NCBI RefSeq assembly: GCF_014288115.1
Contig: NZ_JACOOK010000004.1
Coordinates: 124,001-188,000, forward strand
Length of the DNA stretch: 64,000 nucleotides
Direction of reading: 5' to 3'
Source of the DNA: Alistipes_A hominis
Lineage (GTDB): Bacteria; Bacteroidota; Bacteroidia; Bacteroidales; Rikenellaceae
Of the stretch, positions 1-7,511 are shown piece after piece. The position numbers and the translations under genes were made by a program. Every line of letters begins with the position of its first letter. Within the stretch, counting starts at the first letter, position 1. The notes below the pieces were generated by a model. It was not told the origin of the DNA. It ran no database searches and saw only the letters and a program-made list of their open reading frames with translations.

Positions 1-2
1 TG

Positions 3-500
3 CAGATGTTCAGCGACTTGGCTTACGGCGCACAAGGCCTGCAGTATTTCACTTACTGGACGCCCGTGAATTCGGAGGGTTTCGACTACGAGTTCGGACC
101 GATCGGCCTGGACGGCAGGCGGACGGTCGCCTATGATCTGGTGCGGCAGGTGAACGGGGAGATCAAGGCGCTGTCGGGCGTTTTCGCCGGGGCGAAGGTC
201 AAATGGGTGCGCCATACCGGCAAAACGATTCCGCGCGGTACGCAGCGGCTGACCAAGTTGCCCGAACCGGTCGACGTTCTCGAAACGGAAGGGTTGGGAG
301 CCGTGATTTCGCTGCTGGAAAACGACGGTCGCACGTTCCTGGTGATCGTCAACCGCGATTATCAGCAGCCGATGAGGCTGATCTTCTCGGCCGATCCGTC
401 CGTAAAACGTATTCTGAAAGACGGTTCGATCGTATCGGCCGGAGATTATACTCCGGCGATGAACGTCGATCCGGGCGATGTGGCGATCTATATGTGGTAA
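3..500 (+). CDS. C-terminal part of a TIM-barrel glycoside hydrolase (beta-galactosidase-like), 5' end outside window
   Basis: The reading frame is already open at the window edge, so only the last 165 or so residues are seen. The stretch beginning YGAQGLQYFTYWTP is typical of the end of a GH42/GH5-like TIM barrel in Bacteroidales polysaccharide-degrading enzymes, and the remainder, with FLVIVNRDYQQP, looks like the beta-sandwich that follows such barrels. The catalytic residues lie upstream and cannot be checked, so the exact family and substrate are not known. A strong terminator follows the stop codon, so this is the last gene of its transcript. The glycosidase call is by resemblance only. 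Confidence 0.55.
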   Translation, partial: QMFSDLAYGAQGLQYFTYWTPVNSEGFDYEFGPIGLDGRRTVAYDLVRQVNGEIKALSGVFAGAKVKWVRHTGKTIPRGTQRLTKLPEPVDVLETEGLGAVISLLENDGRTFLVIVNRDYQQPMRLIFSADPSVKRILKDGSIVSAGDYTPAMNVDPGDVAIYMW

Positions 501-521
501 CGTTTGTGCGTTCCGTTTTCG

Positions 522-551
522 AAAAACCCGCTTCATCAGAAGCGGGTTTTT
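522..551 (+). terminator. Intrinsic terminator after the glycoside hydrolase
   Basis: A 12-bp stem, AAAAACCCGCTT pairing with AAGCGGGTTTTT around a 6-base loop, with U-rich sequence on the 3' side. The A-rich 5' arm would let it work in both directions. Confidence 0.85.
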
Positions 552-585
552 CGTTTCGATCCGATGCCGTTCGAGGGTAAATTCT

Positions 586-593
586 TATTTTTG
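586..593 (+). promoter_or_regulatory. Bacteroidota -7 promoter element for the secreted esterase
   Basis: TATTTTTG matches TAnnTTTG. The expected transcript start is only a few bases before the first ATG of the esterase, which argues that a slightly later ATG is the real start. Confidence 0.5.
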
Positions 594-607
594 CCGACAA
601 AATCGGA

Positions 608-1537
608 ATGATCGGTATGAAAAGTATGCGAAAATGCGCCGTCCTGTTTGCGGCGGTATTGTTGGCCGCGGCGTCCGTGCGGGCGCAGACGGTCGATACG
701 GTGGAGGTTTACAGTCCTTCGATGGACAAGAAGATCAAAAACGTCGTGATCCTGCCGGCCGGGTACGGTCGGAACGCCGTCGGCCGTTACCCGGTGGTGT
801 ATCTATTGCACGGGTATAATAATCGGTACGACAGCTGGTTGCGTAAAACGAAGCCCGAACTGCCGCAGACGGCTTCCGCTTTCGGGGTGATTGTCGTGTG
901 TCCGGACGGCGAGTCGAGCTGGTATTGGGACAGTCCGGTCAATCCCCGCAGCCGTTACGAGACTTATGTCGGGACGGAACTGGTGGCTTATGTGGATGCG
1001 CATTACCGGACGTTGCCCGACCGCCGCGGGCGGGCGATTACGGGGTACAGTATGGGCGGGCATGGCGCTCTATGGCTCGCTTTCCGGCATCCGGACGTTT
1101 TCGGCGCGTGCGGGTCGATGAGCGGCGGAGTCGATATCCGGCCTTTCCCGAACAATTGGAAAATCAGCGAGCAACTCGGTCCGTATGCCGAAAACCGGGC
1201 GGTGTGGGACGAACATACCGTACTCAGTCAACTGTACCGCGTGGTGCCGTTTACCGATGCGAACCGGGAGGTGGCCTCGACGAAAGCCCGGCCGGTCGAT
1301 TACGGCTTGCAGCCGGGACAATTGGCGATCGTGATCGACTGCGGAACGGAAGACTATTTTTTCGAGGTCAACCGGCAACTCCACGAGCAGATGCTGTATT
1401 ATCACATTTCCCACGACTACATCGTGCGGCCCGGACAACATACGCACGATTACTGGCGCAGCGCGGTCGAGTACCATCTATTTTTTTTCCGGCGTTTTTT
1501 CGATACGCAACAGAACCGGTCGGGAGAGCCTATTTAA
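608..1537 (+). CDS. Secreted alpha/beta-hydrolase esterase (esterase D / CE1-like)
   Basis: A 309-residue protein with an N-terminal signal peptide (hydrophobic AVLFAAVLLAAA, then a cleavage-like VRAQ), so it acts in the periplasm or outside the cell. The nucleophile elbow GYSMGGHGA is near residue 145, an acidic residue sits in DCGTEDYF near 240, and the catalytic His is likely in PGQHTHDYW near 280, giving a full Ser-Asp-His triad. YLLHGYNN forms the oxyanion region. This arrangement is typical of the putative esterase family that includes feruloyl esterases and S-formylglutathione hydrolase. The substrate is unknown; the preceding glycosidase makes a carbohydrate ester plausible. In-frame ATGs 9 and 18 bases downstream may be the true start. 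The stop overlaps the end of the convergent acetyltransferase gene. Confidence 0.8.
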   Translation: MIGMKSMRKCAVLFAAVLLAAASVRAQTVDTVEVYSPSMDKKIKNVVILPAGYGRNAVGRYPVVYLLHGYNNRYDSWLRKTKPELPQTASAFGVIVVCPDGESSWYWDSPVNPRSRYETYVGTELVAYVDAHYRTLPDRRGRAITGYSMGGHGALWLAFRHPDVFGACGSMSGGVDIRPFPNNWKISEQLGPYAENRAVWDEHTVLSQLYRVVPFTDANREVASTKARPVDYGLQPGQLAIVIDCGTEDYFFEVNRQLHEQMLYYHISHDYIVRPGQHTHDYWRSAVEYHLFFFRRFFDTQQNRSGEPI

Positions 1538-1802
1538 ACAGCAGTGCCTTGTACTCCGGGTGTCTTTCCAGATAGACTCCGACGAACGAGCAGGACGGGA
1601 TTACTTTCAGCCCGTTGTCGCGGGCGTAGTCGAGCGCGTTGCGTACCAACCGGGAGCCGTAGCCGCGGCCTCCGAGCATCGGCGATACGATCGTGTGGAC
1701 GATGTCGATCCCTCCTTCGACCGGGACGTACTCGAGGTAGGCCCGGTGTCCTTCGCCGTCGATTTCGAACCGGCGGCGCTGTGTGTCGTGAATGATCTCC
1801 AT
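1530..1802 (-). CDS. Small GNAT-type N-acetyltransferase (YjdJ/YidJ group)
   Basis: A 90-residue protein starting MEIIHDTQRRRF. The central GGRGYGSRLVRNALDYAR carries the acetyl-CoA pyrophosphate-binding signature (R/Q-x-x-G-x-G/A) of the GNAT fold, and the size fits the short Gcn5-related family with no added domains. The N-terminal half (YLEYVPVEGGIDIVHTIV) is the usual beta sheet that precedes it. The target amine is not known. A longer open frame extends 38 codons upstream, but that part lacks family character, so the internal ATG was chosen. The gene converges with the esterase gene and overlaps its last bases. Confidence 0.8.
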   Translation of the reverse strand: MEIIHDTQRRRFEIDGEGHRAYLEYVPVEGGIDIVHTIVSPMLGGRGYGSRLVRNALDYARDNGLKVIPSCSFVGVYLERHPEYKALLFK

Positions 1803-1931
1803 AAGCGCAGTTTTTAAAGTCGTCGCGGCAAACGGTGTGCCGCTTTCCCAAAGATAAGCGAAAATCGGGTTTTCGCAAACGGTTCTCCGTTTTCCGGATC
1901 GCCGGGAAAACGGCAATCCGGAAAAATTTAT

Positions 1932-1939
1932 TACTTTTG
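1932..1939 (+). promoter_or_regulatory. Bacteroidota -7 promoter element for ricT-gldH-trmB
   Basis: TACTTTTG matches TAnnTTTG. It lies about 115 bases upstream of the ricT start, so the transcript would carry a leader of roughly 110 bases. Confidence 0.45.
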
Positions 1940-2056
1940 TGCTATTGCGGGCAGAAGGTGCAAATTACCGGCGCTTTCGGTGCTCCGGCCGGTCTTTTTA
2001 CGAAAGACGTTCCCGGCCGGAAATGATCCGGGAAGAGCCTAACAACATATATTCGG

Positions 2057-3505
2057 ATGGATTGCAAAGAGTGTAAAAATAAAGATGCGAAATCGACGCT
2101 CGACATCGGACGGGGCTGCGAGTTCTGCCGGTGCGGCGGAGAGGTTTCGGCGTCGCCCTGTTCGGGCTGTTTTAAGTTGCATGCCTACGACTGGCTCGAG
2201 GGCATGCCGGAAGTTTTTCCGGACGATATTTTCGAGGTGCGCTTTAAGAATACGCGGAAGAGTTATTACCGGAATGTCAACGGCCTGCCGCTCAAGCGCG
2301 GCGACATCGTGGCCGTCGAGGCCTCGCCCGGACACGACATCGGGATCGTGTCGCTGACCGGCGATATGGTAGCCCGGCAGATGAAGCGCGTGGGGTTCAA
2401 TCCGCAGAACGGCGAATTCAAGAAAATTTACCGCAAGGCGAAACCTTACGACATCGAAAAGTGGCAGGAGGCGATCGGTCTCGAGCACGAAACGATGATC
2501 CGTTCGCGCCAGATCGCGGCCAGCCTGAACCTGAATATGAAGATCGGCGACGTCGAATACCAGGGCGATAAGATCAAGGCTATTTTCTATTACATCGCCG
2601 ACGAACGGGTCGATTTCCGCGAGTTGATCAAGGTCTTCGCCGAGCAGTTCCGCATCCGGGTCGAGATGAAGCAGATCGGGGCGCGGCAGGAGGCCGGGCG
2701 CATCGGCGGGCTGGGGTCCTGCGGCCGGGAGCTGTGTTGCGCGTCGTGGATCTCGAATTTCGTATCGGTGACGACCAACTCGGCGCGGCATCAGGAGATT
2801 TCGCTGAACCCGCAGAAACTGGCCGGACAGTGCGGCAAGCTGAAGTGCTGTCTGGTGTACGAACTGGATACGTACCTGGACGCCCGCAAGGATTTCCCGC
2901 GCGTCAACCAGCCGTTGCAGACGATCGAAGGCGATTACTTCCTGGTGAAAAGCGATATTCTGGAGCGCACGATGTGGTTTGCGACGGATCCGGGATCGCA
3001 GGCGAATCTGGTTGCGCTGCCGGTCGAACGGGTGCGCGAGGTGATCCGGATGAACCAGAAAGGAAACAAGCCGGAACGGTTGAGCGACGCTTCGCCCGTA
3101 TCGGTCGATATCGAACCGACGTTTGCCAACGTGGTGGGCGAAGAGAGCCTGACCCGTTTCGATAAGCAGCAAGGACGGCGCAAAAACCGTAAAAAGCGGA
3201 AAGCGCCGGCCGGAGCGAGTCAGAGCGGCGATACCCGTTCCGGATCGCCGAAAGGGGCGAGGGAGCAGAAGCCGGCTTCGGGGAAACCGGAAAACCGGCG
3301 TTCCGATAAACCGGCGCCAGGTCAGCAACCTGCCCGCAAACAGCGCGTTCCGGCCGATGCGGCCGGGGGTGCTCCGGCGGCCCGCGAGGATGCGCCGCGT
3401 CGCAACAACGGCCGTAATCGCCGTCGCAATCCGAACGGAGGACAGAACCGCGACGGACAGCAGTCCGGCGGCGGAAAACAGGAAAAAGGTGGCGCCGGCG
3501 AGTAA
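2057..3505 (+). CDS. ricT: RicT/YaaT-like PSP1-domain protein with a disordered basic tail
   Basis: A 482-residue protein. Residues 1-45 are Cys-rich (CKEC, CEFCRC, CSGC). The PSP1 domain spans about 55-300 and contains the cysteine groups CGRELCC and CGKLKCC that bind Fe-S clusters in Bacillus RicT (YaaT), part of the RicA-RicF-RicT complex that affects RNA maturation and phosphorelay. After about residue 340 the protein becomes low-complexity, rich in K, R, P, G, Q and N, probably disordered and able to bind nucleic acid. Bacteroidota homologs commonly precede gldH, as here. The role in this phylum is not established; the family call is solid. Confidence 0.85.
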   Translation: MDCKECKNKDAKSTLDIGRGCEFCRCGGEVSASPCSGCFKLHAYDWLEGMPEVFPDDIFEVRFKNTRKSYYRNVNGLPLKRGDIVAVEASPGHDIGIVSLTGDMVARQMKRVGFNPQNGEFKKIYRKAKPYDIEKWQEAIGLEHETMIRSRQIAASLNLNMKIGDVEYQGDKIKAIFYYIADERVDFRELIKVFAEQFRIRVEMKQIGARQEAGRIGGLGSCGRELCCASWISNFVSVTTNSARHQEISLNPQKLAGQCGKLKCCLVYELDTYLDARKDFPRVNQPLQTIEGDYFLVKSDILERTMWFATDPGSQANLVALPVERVREVIRMNQKGNKPERLSDASPVSVDIEPTFANVVGEESLTRFDKQQGRRKNRKKRKAPAGASQSGDTRSGSPKGAREQKPASGKPENRRSDKPAPGQQPARKQRVPADAAGGAPAAREDAPRRNNGRNRRRNPNGGQNRDGQQSGGGKQEKGGAGE

Positions 3506-3941
3506 GATTGTCCGGAGGTTGCCGGGACTGGTTTGCCTGGCGACTATGGTGTCATGCCTCGCGCCGCAGCAGGCTTCGGTGGCGGAAACCGATCAGTACG
3601 GATGGAACCGGTCGGAGCGGGTCGCCGTCAGTTTCGAGAATACCGATACCGCGTCGCTGCGGACGATGGATGTCGTCGTGCGGTACGGCAGTAATTTCAG
3701 TTACGACCGGTTGGTATTGGCCGTGACCACCGTAACGCCTGCCGGGTATCGCTGGCGCGATACGGTGGTGGTGCACGTGCCGGACGGGCATCCGGGGTTG
3801 GGGCTTTACCGGGACGTCAGCCAGGCTTACCGCAGCGGGGTGTGCCTGTCGCGGCCGGGCAGTTACCTGTTTCAGTTCGAGCCGTTGATGCCCGGCGAAG
3901 AGGTGGAGGGCGTTGCTGCCGTCGGAATGGATATTTATTGA
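3489..3941 (+). CDS. gldH: GldH-family gliding motility-type lipoprotein
   Basis: About 150 residues with a lipoprotein signal: basic N-terminus, a short hydrophobic run and the lipobox ATMVSC, so the mature protein is lipid-anchored at the cell envelope. The body (YGWNRSERVAVSFENTD through FQFEPLMPGEEVEGVAAVGMDIY) matches GldH, including the ending in which the complete motif concerns internal consistency of the beta sandwich. GldH is needed for gliding in Flavobacterium but is conserved in non-motile Bacteroidales, where its role is unclear. No ATG lies near the expected N-terminus. I chose a GTG 17 bases inside the end of ricT, preceded by an A/G-rich GGAAAAA; this overlap suggests translational coupling. 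Confidence 0.75.
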   Translation: MAPASKIVRRLPGLVCLATMVSCLAPQQASVAETDQYGWNRSERVAVSFENTDTASLRTMDVVVRYGSNFSYDRLVLAVTTVTPAGYRWRDTVVVHVPDGHPGLGLYRDVSQAYRSGVCLSRPGSYLFQFEPLMPGEEVEGVAAVGMDIY

Positions 3942-3994
3942 GTAGAGATTCCCGGAATACCGGATCGGTTTCCGGATCAGTCGAAGAGGATCGA

Positions 3995-4738
3995 ATGGGA
4001 AAAGATAAGATCAGACGTTTTGCGGAGAATGCCACGTTCCGTTGTGTCGTTCAGCCTGGGTTCGAGGAGGTTTTCCGGAAAGATTATGCGTTAAAAGGGA
4101 AGTGGAACCGCGATTTTTTCGGGAACGACCGACCGATCGTTTTGGAATTGGGGTGCGGGCGCGGCGAATATACCGTGGCGTTGGGCGAACGTTTCCCGGA
4201 ACGGAATTTTATCGGGGTGGACGTCAAAGGCGCCCGCTTGTGGCGCGGGGCCAAGACCGCGACGGAGAACGGAATGAAGAACGTGGCTTTCCTGCGTACG
4301 CGGATCGAATTCATCGATTCGTGTTTCGCTCCCGGCGAAGTCGATGAGATCTGGATCACGTTTCCCGATCCGCAACTGAACAAAAACCGGATCAAAAAAC
4401 GGTTGACCGCCCCGCAATTTCTGGCTATGTACGCCCGCTTTCTGCGCGAGGGCGGCATGATCAATCTGAAGACCGATTCGGTTCACCTGCACGAATATAC
4501 GAAAAATCTGGCCCGGGGCAACGGACTTCCGGTCGCCGCCTGCTGCGACGATATTTACGGGACGGGATTCGCCGACGAGGTGCTGTCGATCAAAACCACT
4601 TACGAACAGCGTTTTTTGCAGGAAGGGCTGCCGATCACCTACCTGCGTTTCGGGTTCGGCGACCGCCGGGAGTTCGAGACGATTCCTTTTGCTCCCGACG
4701 AAGCGTTGCTGTCGGCCGGAGTTGCCGTACAGCGGTAA
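3995..4738 (+). CDS. trmB: tRNA (guanine-N7-)-methyltransferase
   Basis: A 247-residue class I SAM methyltransferase that makes m7G46 in tRNA. The SAM-binding motif ELGCGRGEYT is near residue 48, the second acidic strand is FIGVDVKGARLWRG, and the TrmB signature ITFPDPQLNKNRIKKRL is near 130. The length fits the family. The start follows an AGAGGA ribosome-binding site; an in-frame extension upstream is only overlap with the end of gldH. It is the third gene of the ricT-gldH-trmB operon. Confidence 0.92.
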   Translation: MGKDKIRRFAENATFRCVVQPGFEEVFRKDYALKGKWNRDFFGNDRPIVLELGCGRGEYTVALGERFPERNFIGVDVKGARLWRGAKTATENGMKNVAFLRTRIEFIDSCFAPGEVDEIWITFPDPQLNKNRIKKRLTAPQFLAMYARFLREGGMINLKTDSVHLHEYTKNLARGNGLPVAACCDDIYGTGFADEVLSIKTTYEQRFLQEGLPITYLRFGFGDRREFETIPFAPDEALLSAGVAVQR

Positions 4739-4760
4739 TTCTTTAATAATTTATTATCCG

Positions 4761-4787
4761 GGGCGTTCTTGTCGGGACGCCCTGTTT
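4761..4787 (+). terminator. Possible weak terminator after trmB
   Basis: GGGCGT pairs with ACGCCC across a 10-base loop and is followed by TGTTTCGT. The stem is short and the U tract poor. Confidence 0.35.
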
Positions 4788-4879
4788 CGTATTTGCGGGG
4801 CGGGGATCGGCACAATAATTGAGTTTACGGAGACCGTCCGAGGACGCGTATGCCCGAAACCAATTTAAATTCCATAATT

Positions 4880-6172
4880 ATGAAACATTGTATACTTTTT
4901 GCAGCAGCGATCATCGCATGTTTCTTTTCGGAGGGCCTGCAGGCCCAGGTGCTGAAGAACAATGCGAAACCCGATGTGCTTTTTATCAACCGCCGGGGGG
5001 CCGAAGTGGACACGATGTCGGCGACCCAGGTGATCGATCTGTACTATTCGACGATCGAAAAGGGGTTTCGCCAGACCGGTCTGCCCAAGTTCATCATTTC
5101 GGGTAAAGACCAGAAGATGATCTTCGGTATCGGCGGTAACGTGAACACGCGTCTTTCGTACGATTTCGACGGGATCGCCAACGATCTCGATTTCGTAACG
5201 TCGGCCATTCCCGTGCCGAATTCGCCGAAACAACGTCAGCAGTTCCAGCTCGATCCGTCGACTTCTACCCTGTATTTCAAGGCGATCGCCCATGCCGGCA
5301 GGCTCGGACCGATCGTCGGTTACATTCAGGCCGATTTCCGGGAATCGAATAACCTGGGGTTCAGTCTGAATATGGCTTATATCGAACTGGCCGGATTCTC
5401 GATCGGACGCCGTTTCACGACGTTCTGCGACCTCGGGGCATCGCCTTCGACGGTAGACTTCGAAGGGCCGAACGGCTATCCGATGGTGTATAACACGATG
5501 ATCCGTTATACCCGGAAATTCAACGATCACTGGTCGATGGCGGTCGCCGCCGAAATGCCGAATCTCAGCGCGTCGCTGGCGAGCGATATGAGTTCGATCC
5601 CGCAGCGGATGCCCGATTTCCCGCTCTATTTCCAGTATAGCTGGAACAAAGGGCGGAGCCACTTGCGCGCATCGGCCATTTTCCGCGATATGTTCTATTA
5701 CGACGACCAGTCGGATGCCACCAAATCGGTTTTCGGATGGGGAACCCAGTTGAGCGGCTCGATCCAGGCCGGCAAACGACTGACGACCTACATGCAGTTC
5801 CTCTACGGCGAGGGGATCGCGGCTTATATTCAGGATATAGCCGGCACGGGACTCGACCTGGTGGTCAATCCCAAACGGCCGAACAGTCTGCAGGCGCTGC
5901 CGATGATGAGCTGGATCGCCGGGGCCCAGTACATGTTCTCTTCGAAATGGTTGGCCACCGCGGCTTACAGCGGCGTGAAGGTTTTCAGTCGGAACGACTA
6001 CCGCGACGCGAATACTTATCAGATAGCCAATTACTTGTCGGTGAATCTGTTCTATAACCTGACCGAAAGTTGTCAATTGGGAGCCGCTTACCTTTACGGA
6101 ACGCGCCGGAACATGGACAAGGAGCAGGGGCACGCCAACCGCGTTCAGGCGATCGTGCAGTACAATTTTTAA
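4880..6172 (+). CDS. DcaP-like trimeric outer-membrane porin
   Basis: A 430-residue protein with a signal peptide (MKHCILFAAAIIACFFSEG, cleavage near LQAQ). The mature part alternates aromatic and polar residues in a beta-barrel pattern and ends VQAIVQYNF, with the terminal Phe of outer-membrane barrels. The segment KFIISGKDQKMIFGIGGNVNTRLSYDFDGI is typical of DcaP-family trimeric porins of Bacteroidota; a short N-terminal region may form the coiled stalk. It probably lets small organic anions or sugars across the outer membrane. The next gene is an inner-membrane MFS carrier 26 bases downstream, so the two may form an uptake or efflux pair. The substrate is unknown. Confidence 0.75.
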   Translation: MKHCILFAAAIIACFFSEGLQAQVLKNNAKPDVLFINRRGAEVDTMSATQVIDLYYSTIEKGFRQTGLPKFIISGKDQKMIFGIGGNVNTRLSYDFDGIANDLDFVTSAIPVPNSPKQRQQFQLDPSTSTLYFKAIAHAGRLGPIVGYIQADFRESNNLGFSLNMAYIELAGFSIGRRFTTFCDLGASPSTVDFEGPNGYPMVYNTMIRYTRKFNDHWSMAVAAEMPNLSASLASDMSSIPQRMPDFPLYFQYSWNKGRSHLRASAIFRDMFYYDDQSDATKSVFGWGTQLSGSIQAGKRLTTYMQFLYGEGIAAYIQDIAGTGLDLVVNPKRPNSLQALPMMSWIAGAQYMFSSKWLATAAYSGVKVFSRNDYRDANTYQIANYLSVNLFYNLTESCQLGAAYLYGTRRNMDKEQGHANRVQAIVQYNF

Positions 6173-6198
6173 ATCTTATTTAATTAGCGACGAAGGTT

Positions 6199-7443
6199 AT
6201 GCTGAAAATACAAACGGGACGGGGTACGATTCCCCTGAATGTACTGGTGGCAATCTGGTCGGTTTCGGCGGTGGTTTCCCTGCCGGGGTTGGCCATATCG
6301 CCGATTCTGGGCGATCTGGATAAAATTTTCAAACACGCGACCGATCTCGAAATCCAGATGCTTACCTCGCTGCCGTCGTTGCTGATCATTCCGTTCGTCC
6401 TGCTGGCCGGTAAGCTGTCGGTGAGCAGGAACAAGCTGCTGATTCTTTACACGGGACTCGCGTTGTTCTGCATCAGCGGTTTTTTCAGCCTGTTCGCAAA
6501 GAACATCGTGCTGTTGATTTTTATCAACTGCGTGCTCGGGGTGGGAGCCGGGATGGTGATCCCGCTGTCGACCGGACTGATCGCAGACCATTTCACCGGA
6601 GCCTACCGTACCCGTCAGCTAGGGATCAGTTCGTCGATCAGCAACGTTACGCTGGTGCTCGCCACGTCGCTGACCGGCTGGCTGGCGACGGTCGACTGGC
6701 ATTACCCGTTTCTGGTCTACCTGCTGCCCGGAGTCGCGCTGCTGATGACGCTTTCGTTGCGGAAATACAAGCCGGATCGGGGGGAGGCCGCGACGATACC
6801 TGCGGTTCCCGCTTCTCCGACGGATGCGGCTATCGGGGCTGTAAAATGGTTGCCCGGGATCGACGTGCCGCGGCTCGTAGGATTGATGCTGCTCTATTTT
6901 TTGGCTACTTACGTCGTACTCGTGGTCACGTTCAACCTGCCTTTCCTGATGCAGCACTATACGCTGAGCAGTTCGGCTTCCGGCGTGATGATTTCGCTTT
7001 TTTTCCTGGCGATCATGCTGCCCGGTCTGTTTATCACCTGGATTATCCGCAAATTGAAGAATGCGACCGTTTTCCTGCCGCTGCTGCTGATTTGCGCCGG
7101 GCTGCTGCTAATCTACCTGTTCAAATACGAGTGGACGATCGGGTTGGGATGTTTCGTCGCGGGGATCGGCTACGGGGTTATCCAGCCGCTGGTTTACGAC
7201 AAGAGCGTCCGGACGGCCGATTCGAAAAATACGACGCTGGCGCTGGCGCTGGTGATGTCGGTCAATTACCTGGCGATCCTGCTGTGCCCTTTTATCGTCG
7301 ATCTGCTGACCGGGCTGTTCGGGAAGTCCGGTTCGGCCGATTTCCCGTTCGTGCTGAACGCTGCGATCGTGCTGTTGATGGCGGTCGTCGGCTACCGGTA
7401 CCGGGAAAGTTACGTTTTCGGAGCTCCCGATTTCAGCGAATGA
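6199..7443 (+). CDS. MFS transporter, 12 predicted membrane helices
   Basis: A 414-residue hydrophobic protein with a dozen membrane segments, e.g. VLVAIWSVSAVVSLPGLAI and LLLICAGLLLIYLF. The second half mirrors the first around a polar loop near residue 195, the usual MFS layout. No classical drug-antiporter motif is clear, but the N-terminal loop sequence GKLSVSRNKLLILYTG fits motif A loosely. Start follows GAAGG. It is co-oriented with and close to the porin gene and is closed by a strong terminator, which points to a two-gene unit. Substrate and direction of transport cannot be read from the sequence. Confidence 0.8.
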   Translation: MLKIQTGRGTIPLNVLVAIWSVSAVVSLPGLAISPILGDLDKIFKHATDLEIQMLTSLPSLLIIPFVLLAGKLSVSRNKLLILYTGLALFCISGFFSLFAKNIVLLIFINCVLGVGAGMVIPLSTGLIADHFTGAYRTRQLGISSSISNVTLVLATSLTGWLATVDWHYPFLVYLLPGVALLMTLSLRKYKPDRGEAATIPAVPASPTDAAIGAVKWLPGIDVPRLVGLMLLYFLATYVVLVVTFNLPFLMQHYTLSSSASGVMISLFFLAIMLPGLFITWIIRKLKNATVFLPLLLICAGLLLIYLFKYEWTIGLGCFVAGIGYGVIQPLVYDKSVRTADSKNTTLALALVMSVNYLAILLCPFIVDLLTGLFGKSGSADFPFVLNAAIVLLMAVVGYRYRESYVFGAPDFSE

Positions 7444-7461
7444 AGCGAAATATGGGATCTA

Positions 7462-7494
7462 AAAAAAGAGGAAGCCTTGCGCTTCCTCTTTTTT
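7462..7494. terminator. Bidirectional terminator between MFS gene and FN3 lipoprotein gene
   Basis: AAGAGGAAGC pairs with GCTTCCTCTT around CTTGC, flanked by A and T runs that extend the stem. It serves convergent transcripts from both sides. Confidence 0.88.
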
Positions 7495-7511
7495 GAAAAT
7501 GGATAGAAAGA